Positions 1-3,684 of a stretch of DNA of 7,724 nucleotides are shown here, one piece after another; position 1 is the stretch's first letter; the number at the start of each line of letters is the position of its first letter. The stretch is from Phycisphaerales bacterium (GTDB taxonomy: Bacteria > Planctomycetota > Phycisphaerae > Phycisphaerales > UBA1924): positions 1 through 7,724 of the forward strand of contig JAGVLZ010000043.1 in NCBI GenBank assembly GCA_020054055.1, given 5' to 3'. A program made the translations under genes and the position numbers. The notes beneath the pieces were generated by a model. It made no database searches. It worked only from the letters and a program-made list of their open reading frames with translations, and was not told the origin of the DNA.

Positions 1-247
1 AGCACGGGCATCGCGGGTGCAGCGCCATCACGAAGGCCGCTCTGCCTTCGTGAAACGGGAGCCCCCCATCCCCCGGCCGAACCAGCGGCGAGGCGCTCGC
101 CCCGCCCGGCGTAACCTCGTACCAAACCTGCCACGCGACCCCCATCGCGATGAGAACAACCCACGCGGCGACGGCCGGGGATGAGCAGGTAATTGAAGTC
201 CACTTTGCCACACCGAACTCATCGACCGCTTCCAAATCGGGGGTCAT
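1..247 (-). CDS. Membrane-anchored thioredoxin-like protein with C-P-C motif, N-terminal part
   Basis: This frame is open from an ATG at 247 (an in-frame TGA lies directly before it) to the left window edge, giving 82 residues of an incomplete protein. The N-terminus has about 28 mostly polar residues, then a hydrophobic segment at about 25-43 (WVVLIAMGVAWQVW) that looks like a single membrane anchor, then a Gly/Pro-rich linker. The last visible stretch, about 70-82, is a beta-strand-like AAFVMAL followed by HPRCPC. A strand running into a His-Pro-x-Cys-Pro-Cys turn resembles the redox-active turn of thioredoxin-fold proteins that planctomycete genomes encode as small membrane-tethered proteins; this is family recognition from memory. 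The rest of the fold lies outside the window. A role in thiol redox on the outer side of the membrane is inference. It lies downstream of the sigma gene on the same strand, beyond that gene's terminator, so it probably has its own promoter. No good ribosome binding site is visible. Confidence 0.62.
   Translation of the reverse strand, partial: MTPDLEAVDEFGVAKWTSITCSSPAVAAWVVLIAMGVAWQVWYEVTPGGASASPLVRPGDGGLPFHEGRAAFVMALHPRCPC
28..53. repeat. Perfect 10-bp inverted repeat, 6-nt spacer
   Basis: TCACGAAGGC at 28-37 is followed by six bases and its exact reverse complement GCCTTCGTGA at 44-53. It lies inside the partial thioredoxin-like gene, where it encodes part of the segment just before the C-P-C motif. 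It has no T-run, so it is not an intrinsic terminator. It may be a coincidence of coding sequence. Confidence 0.5.
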
Positions 248-316
248 TCACACCCGATGCTTCCGACCGTTTCGCGCGCGGAATGGAAGCGGTTTCAGGA
301 ATACGTTCGTCAAATC

Positions 317-332
317 CCACCCATACGGGTGG
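317..332 (-). repeat. Small hairpin upstream of the thioredoxin-like gene
   Basis: CCACCC (317-322) and GGGTGG (327-332) form a perfect 6-bp stem with a 4-base loop. It lies in the 97-bp gap between the sigma-gene terminator and the start of the thioredoxin-like gene at 247. It could be an operator, a leader structure or a secondary terminator element. A TTGACG hexamer on the minus strand (308-313) is nearby, but I find no convincing -10 box at the right distance, so I do not call a promoter. Confidence 0.3.
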
Positions 333-344
333 CGCGGGTCAGAT

Positions 345-376
345 AAAAAAAAGGCCCGGCAAGAATGCCGGGCCTT
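345..376 (-). terminator. Intrinsic terminator of the sigma factor gene
   Basis: Read on the minus strand, AAGGCCCGGC pairs perfectly with GCCGGGCCTT around a 6-base loop, and the stem runs into a tract of eight T (345-352 on the plus strand are all A; two of these also pair in the stem). It starts about 21 bases after the stop codon of the sigma factor gene at 398. On the plus strand the trailing T-run is poor (TTGGGTTTCT), so it should act mainly in the minus direction. It separates the sigma gene from the thioredoxin-like gene. Confidence 0.92.
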
Positions 377-397
377 GGGTTTCTGATTGCTCGGACT

Positions 398-1594
398 TCA
401 GTTCAGGGACGCCTGCGCCGTGAGCGGGTCGGTCTGGACAACCTCTTCGCCCTCGGCGGTTTCCGCCTCCGGCTTGGGCTTGCCCATGAACTGGTGCTCG
501 AGTTCCGTGCGGATCTTTTCGAGCGCCTTGTTCTGGATCTGGCGGACGCGCTCCTTGGTGACGCCGATGATCTGCCCGACCTGTTCGAGGGTCATCGGCT
601 TCTCATCGGGGTCGGGAGATTCGAGGCGGAAGCGGTGTTCGATCACCGTCCGCTCGATGTCCGTCAGTTCGCACCGGTTCTCCGTGACGAGGCGCTTCAC
701 TTCCGCCGCGGCGTCGCTCTTGAACTCGGAACGCTTCACCTCGAGGTGGTTCGACTTCTCGAGTTTCGGGTCGAAGTCCGTCGGGAAGCGCTGCCGGTAC
801 TTGCTCAGCTTCATGCCCTGACGGCTGAAGGCCTTGAGGATCGCCCGGCACGCATACGTCGAGAACTTGAACCCGCGCTCGCAGTCGAACTTGTCCACCG
901 CGCGGAGGAGCGCCATGTTGCCCTCGCTGACGAGGTCGGCGAAGTCCACCTCGCTCATCCGCGTGCGCTTCGCCATCGCGAGCACCAAGGCGAGATTGGT
1001 CTCCGCGATCTGCTCGCGGAGTTCGTCCGCCTTGCGGTACCAGCGGAGGAGCGCCTCGCACTGCTCGTGCGTGGGCTTGCCGGTCTCGGAAGAGCGGACC
1101 TCGTCCTGGATCTGGCCGATGCGGTAGCGCGCGTAGTTGAACTGGAGGAAGAGCACCTTTTCCTCGGCGCCGGTGAGGATCACCTGCTCGGAGGTCTTGG
1201 GCATGCGCCCGCGACCCGCGTTCAGATCGTCCATCACGGGGTGATACCACGAGGCATCGGGCTTGCGCACGGCGGGCGCGTCCTCGAAGAGTTTGCGCTC
1301 GGGGTCCTTGGTGTAGAAACTCGGGCTGTCGATGAAGTCCTGCTCGCCCTTGACGAGCGCCTTGAGCAGGCGCTCCTCTTCCTGAGTGAAGGAGCGGCGC
1401 AGGCCTCGACGCGCGGCCCCGCTGGTCCCGCCGCTCACGCCGAGCGCAACGCCACGACGCCGGCGGAGCCGGTCGAGGGGAGAGTTGGCCTGGAAGCGGG
1501 AAGGGGTCATGTCTTGGTTCTCACTGAAAGTCGATTCGGTCATCCTTGACTGTGCTGCCATTTCGTTCGTTTGCAACTCGGTTTCAGATTTCAA
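398..1594 (-). CDS. Sigma-70 family RNA polymerase sigma factor, divergent
   Basis: A 398-residue sigma-70 family factor, expected to bind core RNA polymerase and direct promoter recognition. Region 2 spans about 197-259, with the core-binding segment DFADLVSEGNMALLRAVDKF (217-236) and the 2.3/2.4 block from RGFKFSTYACRAILKAFSRQ (240-259). Region 4 spans about 308-366 and has the C-terminal helix-turn-helix TLEQVGQIIGVTKERVRQIQ (335-354) plus NKALEKIR. About 130-170 may be a region 1.2 equivalent. Only about 45 charged residues join regions 2 and 4, so a normal region 3 is not recognisable. Where housekeeping factors have a Trp pair followed by IRQ after STYA, this protein has CRAILK. The longest frame starts with TTG at 1594 and lacks a Shine-Dalgarno sequence; internal ATGs at 1561, 1543 and 1510 are alternatives, the last with a weak GAGA upstream. 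The gene has its own promoter and terminator, so it is probably monocistronic. Whether it is the primary or an alternative factor cannot be decided here. Confidence 0.92.
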   Translation of the reverse strand: MKSETELQTNEMAAQSRMTESTFSENQDMTPSRFQANSPLDRLRRRRGVALGVSGGTSGAARRGLRRSFTQEEERLLKALVKGEQDFIDSPSFYTKDPERKLFEDAPAVRKPDASWYHPVMDDLNAGRGRMPKTSEQVILTGAEEKVLFLQFNYARYRIGQIQDEVRSSETGKPTHEQCEALLRWYRKADELREQIAETNLALVLAMAKRTRMSEVDFADLVSEGNMALLRAVDKFDCERGFKFSTYACRAILKAFSRQGMKLSKYRQRFPTDFDPKLEKSNHLEVKRSEFKSDAAAEVKRLVTENRCELTDIERTVIEHRFRLESPDPDEKPMTLEQVGQIIGVTKERVRQIQNKALEKIRTELEHQFMGKPKPEAETAEGEEVVQTDPLTAQASLN

Positions 1595-1708
1595 TGTTTT
1601 CTGAAACGTCTTTTCGAGGCCATGCTGATGCGGTCCTGTCTGGTCCAGAACTCGAAGAGCCGTCCTTTGCGGTTTTGGGACCGAGGTGCGGGCTACCCGG
1701 GAAGATCG

Positions 1709-1742
1709 GCGTGCGGCGGCCCCGGGCTGAACTGCCGCACGC
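1709..1742 (-). promoter_or_regulatory. Stable hairpin in the sigma factor mRNA leader
   Basis: GCGTGCGGC (1709-1717) and GCCGCACGC (1734-1742) form a perfect 9-bp GC-rich stem around a 16-base loop. If transcription starts near 1781 from the promoter at 1788-1816, this structure lies in the first third of an untranslated leader of about 187 nt. A second, weaker stem (GAACC 1754-1758 with GGTTC 1768-1772) lies just before it in the transcript. No T-run follows either stem, so they are not simple terminators. Control of message stability or translation is inference. Confidence 0.4.
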
Positions 1743-1787
1743 TATTTGTACGGGAACCATCGGCTACGGTTCTCAGTTACTGGAAGG

Positions 1788-1816
1788 ATTCTAAAACAAA
1801 TTCAACCTGTTGACAA
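1788..1816 (-). promoter_or_regulatory. Sigma-70 type promoter of the sigma factor gene
   Basis: On the minus strand, TTGTCA (plus positions 1811-1816) and TAGAAT (1788-1793) match the -35 and -10 consensus at five of six positions each and are separated by exactly 17 bp. Transcription would start near 1781 and run toward the sigma gene, leaving a leader of about 187 nt to the TTG at 1594. The -35 box overlaps a perfect TTGACA on the plus strand (1810-1815), because TTGACAA and TTGTCAA are reverse complements. Confidence 0.6.
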
Positions 1817-1907
1817 GTGGGATGCACCTAATGGAATGAGGAAAGTGCATGAATATTCTTTCATAAACACCGATACGACCAGTTTTATTCAAGTTTTCGA
1901 CGGATGT

Positions 1908-1936
1908 TTGGTGAATGATCGGAATTTGAGTACACT
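1908..1936 (+). promoter_or_regulatory. Candidate promoter of the superoxide dismutase gene
   Basis: TTGGTG (1908-1913) and TACACT (1931-1936) are spaced by 17 bp and match consensus at three and four of six positions. Transcription would start near 1943, about 95 nt before the start codon. The perfect TTGACA at 1810-1815 is an alternative -35, but the best -10 at a suitable distance is the poor TGGAAT at 1832-1837. This is a weak call. Confidence 0.3.
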
Positions 1937-2038
1937 ACGCCTGCTCGTTTGGAATTCTCATTCACGCCGGTTCGGTAAAGTGGTCTGTCCTCAAAAAATG
2001 TCGTTTGGGTCTCCCCGAAACTGAAACAGGAGCCTCCC

Positions 2039-2677
2039 ATGCCCTTCATGTTGCCCAACCTGCCGTATGCCGAGAACGCACTCGAGCCGCACATTGATGC
2101 CAAGACGATGGAGATCCATCGCGGGAAGCATCACAACGCCTACGTCACCAACGCGAACAAGGCGCTGGAGGGGACGCCGATGGCCGAGTGGTCGGTCGAA
2201 CAGGTCTGCCGTCGGCTGAAAGAAGTCCCGGCGGACAAGATGGGGCCGGTGCGGAACAATGCCGGCGGCCACTTCAATCACTCACTCTTCTGGGAGATCA
2301 TGGCGCCATCGGTCAAGGGTGGTGAACCGAGCGGTGATCTGGCCGCGGCGATCAACGGTGCGTTCGGATCGTTCTCCGAGTTCAAAGAGAAGTTCGCGGC
2401 GGCGGCGACGGGGCGGTTTGGGTCGGGGTGGGCGTGGCTGTGCGTGCATAAGGGAGGGAAGGTCGAGGTCTGCTCGACGGCGAACCAGGACAATCCGCTG
2501 ATGAAGGACTCGATCGGCGACGCTGCGGGCTGCGGCGGGACGCCGATCCTTGGGCTGGATGTGTGGGAGCACGCGTACTACCTGAACTATCAGAACCGTC
2601 GGCCGGATTACATCGCGGCGTGGTGGAATGTGGTGAGCTGGAAGAAGGTGGGGGAGTTGTTCGCGGCGGGGAAGTGA
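2039..2677 (+). CDS. sodA: Fe/Mn superoxide dismutase, chimeric 3' end suspected
   Basis: A 212-residue member of the iron/manganese superoxide dismutase family, which converts superoxide to oxygen and hydrogen peroxide; no signal peptide is seen, so it should be cytoplasmic. The four metal ligands are all present: His27 (in MEIHRGKHH), His81 (in NHSLFW), Asp174 and His178 (in DVWEHAYY). The second-shell residues His31 and Tyr35 are there. Gly77 and Gln150 (TANQDNPL) follow the pattern of manganese rather than iron enzymes, but metal choice cannot be fixed from sequence. The ATG at 2039 is preferred over the one at 2048 because AGGAG (2028-2032) lies 6 bases upstream. Length is normal for the family. 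Codons 157-212 and the stop occur again at 3314-3484, so this 3' end may have been brought in with the two genes that follow. The consensus WNVVNW is WNVVSW here, and the last residues are atypical. The sodA symbol reflects the Mn-like residues only. Confidence 0.96.
   Translation: MPFMLPNLPYAENALEPHIDAKTMEIHRGKHHNAYVTNANKALEGTPMAEWSVEQVCRRLKEVPADKMGPVRNNAGGHFNHSLFWEIMAPSVKGGEPSGDLAAAINGAFGSFSEFKEKFAAAATGRFGSGWAWLCVHKGGKVEVCSTANQDNPLMKDSIGDAAGCGGTPILGLDVWEHAYYLNYQNRRPDYIAAWWNVVSWKKVGELFAAGK
2507..2677 (+). repeat. 171-bp direct repeat, copy 1 (3' end of active dismutase gene)
   Basis: This segment aligns without gaps to 3314-3484 (constant offset of 807 bp), from codon 157 through the stop. 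I count 22 mismatches, or 149/171 identical. Ten mismatches fall in codons 157-199: nine are synonymous and one changes Ala193 to Thr. The other twelve are in the last 14 codons, including TGA versus TAA. Flanking bases on both sides show no similarity, so the repeat limits are sharp. Confidence 0.95.
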
Positions 2678-2714
2678 TACGCGAGGTTGCTCCTCCAACC
2701 GAGAACGCTGCGGC

Positions 2715-3062
2715 ATGAAACTCCCCAACGCTGAGTGCGCAGTGATCTCTTTCGATAAGGTCGTGCGATATCTCCTCAACCCTCAGCACCCCGGCGGAAC
2801 CTCGAAGGTCGTGTTCTTTCGGACCTGCGGGTTCCGGCCGATTGATTGGGGCCAGATGGCGGAGGCGTTGAAGCAGCACGCCGAGAAACACGATGTTGTG
2901 GCGAAAGAATCAACGCCTTTCGGAACTCGATTCGTGATCGACGGCCCACTTGAAACACCCGACGGTCGGAGCCCATTGGTTCGGTGCATCTGGTTTGTGG
3001 AGACGGGCGAGACGGCGCCGCGATTGGTCACCGCCTACCCCATCCGCCGCCCTCGGGGGTAG
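2715..3062 (+). CDS. DUF6883 family protein
   Basis: A 115-residue protein beginning MKLPNAECAVISFDKVVRYL and continuing LNPQHPGGTSKVVFF. That opening, with Leu-Asn-Pro-x-His-Pro-x-Gly and a later strand pair near PFGTRFVIDGPLETPDG (about 68-84) and VRCIWFVETG (about 89-98), is the pattern I know as DUF6883. It has no signal peptide or membrane segment. Its biochemical function is not established; proteins of this family are often encoded next to DUF4926 proteins, as here, and a toxin-antitoxin-like pairing is a hypothesis. The start is set by the family N-terminus; ribosome binding is weak (GAGAAC about 10 bases upstream). It lies 37 bp after the dismutase stop and 16 bp before the next gene, so all three are probably co-transcribed. 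By eye its base composition is lower in G+C than the dismutase tail, which fits acquired DNA. Confidence 0.8.
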   Translation: MKLPNAECAVISFDKVVRYLLNPQHPGGTSKVVFFRTCGFRPIDWGQMAEALKQHAEKHDVVAKESTPFGTRFVIDGPLETPDGRSPLVRCIWFVETGETAPRLVTAYPIRRPRG

Positions 3063-3078
3063 CGCCTAGGATAGTTCC

Positions 3079-3315
3079 ATGTCCACCACTCACAATGAAC
3101 TTGAACCCATCGTGCTCACGAAAGATCTTCCCGAACACGGCCTGAAAGCGGGCGATGTAGGCACTGTTGTTCTGGTCCATCGCGGCGGTGCCGGGTACGA
3201 AGTCGAGTTCTGTGCGTTGAATGGCGAGACGATCCTTGTGACAAGTCTTGAGGCGGGTGATCTGCGCCCGGCGGGGCCGCAAGAGGTGCCGCACGCGCGG
3301 GCGTACATGTCCTGA
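3079..3315 (+). CDS. DUF4926 family protein
   Basis: A 78-residue protein whose core, from PIVLTKDLPEHGLKAGDVGT (about 10-29) through VVLVHRGGAGYEVEF (about 30-44) to a final LEAGDLRP (about 57-64), matches the small beta-rich DUF4926 family, probably an SH3-like barrel. Molecular function is unknown; association with DUF6883 suggests that the two proteins interact, perhaps as neutraliser and effector. AGGA at 3068-3071, 7 bases before the ATG, supports this start. The gene sits 16 bp behind the DUF6883 gene on the same strand. Its TGA stop (3313-3315) overlaps the first codon (GAT, 3314-3316) of the stranded dismutase tail, so the gene ends exactly at the repeat junction. The last residues, after about 65, are probably less conserved than the core. 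Confidence 0.82.
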   Translation: MSTTHNELEPIVLTKDLPEHGLKAGDVGTVVLVHRGGAGYEVEFCALNGETILVTSLEAGDLRPAGPQEVPHARAYMS

Positions 3316-3484
3316 TTCGATCGGCGACGCCGCGGGGTGCGGCGGGACGCCGATCCTGGGTCTGGATGTGTGGGAGCACGCATACTACCTGAACTACCAG
3401 AACCGACGGCCGGATTACATCACGGCGTGGTGGAACGTGGTGAACTGGGGGCGGGTGGGGGAGGGGTACTCGAAGGGGAAGTAA
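3314..3484 (+). pseudogene. Stranded 3' end of a superoxide dismutase gene (direct repeat copy 2)
   Basis: This stretch encodes residues equivalent to 157-212 of the dismutase, from DSIGDAAGCGG through DVWEHAYYL to a TAA stop, with 48 of 56 residues identical. It contains the Asp and second His ligands but lacks the N-terminal half with the other two, and it has no start codon or ribosome binding site of its own, so it cannot make an active enzyme. A frame from a TTG at 3248 would read through it but only by shadowing the DUF4926 gene. The remnant keeps the family consensus WNVVNW, which the active gene has lost, so it may be the original tail of the local dismutase gene. Confidence 0.9.
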
Positions 3485-3684
3485 GAGCGGAGCAGGCATC
3501 CTGCCTACTCGGGTACAGCGATCGAACGGGCTGGAAGCCTGCCTAACCGTTGTTCAGAGATCCTCTTGTATGATGCATCTCGTCAAGAGGTTGCGCCCTG
3601 TTCTTGAAAGTTAAGTCACCTGTCCACGGACCGCTACTCGTGACGATCGCGGGCCGGCCGTCACGTTTCCCTTTGGATCCGGCT
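3485..3684. other. Convergent intergenic gap with small hairpins
   Basis: No gene is seen in this 200-bp gap between the plus-strand dismutase remnant and the end of the minus-strand kinase gene. A 9-bp stem with one mismatch (3490-3498 with 3502-3510) has a 3-base loop, and a perfect 7-bp stem CCTCTTG / CAAGAGG (3562-3568 with 3584-3590) has a 15-base loop. Neither is followed by a T-run in either direction, so I do not call an intrinsic terminator for the kinase operon or for the dismutase transcript. Confidence 0.55.

Larger units (their letters stand above)
1595..2038. other. Divergent intergenic region between sigma factor and superoxide dismutase genes
   Basis: This 444-bp stretch holds no credible gene; short open frames crossing it have no protein-like composition. 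The half next to the sigma gene (to about 1745) is GC-rich and contains inverted repeats that would lie in that gene's leader. The middle (about 1785-1960) is clearly richer in A+T than the rest of the window, as expected for promoters. It carries the minus-strand promoter called at 1788-1816 and a weaker plus-strand candidate at 1908-1936. An 8-bp palindrome, GAATATTC, lies at 1851-1858. Confidence 0.7.
2507..3313 (+). mobile_element. Putative 807-bp insertion unit: replacement dismutase 3' end plus DUF6883-DUF4926 cargo
   Basis: If copy 2 of the repeat (3314-3484) is the original end of the dismutase gene, the inserted DNA is exactly the 807 bp from codon 157 to the base before copy 2: a new in-frame tail (2507-2677), then 636 bp with two small genes. 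No transposase, integrase, terminal inverted repeat or tRNA is visible, so the mechanism is unknown. Long target duplications of this general kind have been described for some restriction-modification gene units. The alternative is a decayed tandem paralog of the dismutase gene that has lost its front. The unit is an inference from the repeat geometry. Confidence 0.45.

Noticed and set aside
28..222. A 64-codon frame on the minus strand
   Set aside because: The Arg/Ser/Gly-rich product has no protein-like pattern, and it overlaps out of phase with the frame starting at 247, which encodes a membrane anchor and the HPRCPC motif.
365..1549. A 394-codon open frame on the plus strand, opposite the sigma factor gene
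   Set aside because: Its product is a low-complexity Leu/Arg/Glu/Val-rich sequence with no recognisable motif. It is the antisense shadow of a GC-rich gene whose minus-strand product has clear sigma regions 2 and 4.
2282..2891. Long minus-strand frames over the dismutase and DUF6883 genes
   Set aside because: The products are Arg/Pro/Ser-rich shadows. The plus strand here encodes a dismutase with complete active-site residues and a recognisable DUF6883 protein.
3248..3484. A 78-codon frame from TTG reading into the stranded dismutase tail
   Set aside because: Its first 22 codons are an out-of-frame reading of the DUF4926 gene, there is no ribosome binding site, and the tail alone lacks two of the four metal ligands.
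3562..3590. Possible intrinsic terminator of the kinase operon
   Set aside because: The 7-bp stem has a 15-base loop and no T-run on the minus strand or the plus strand.
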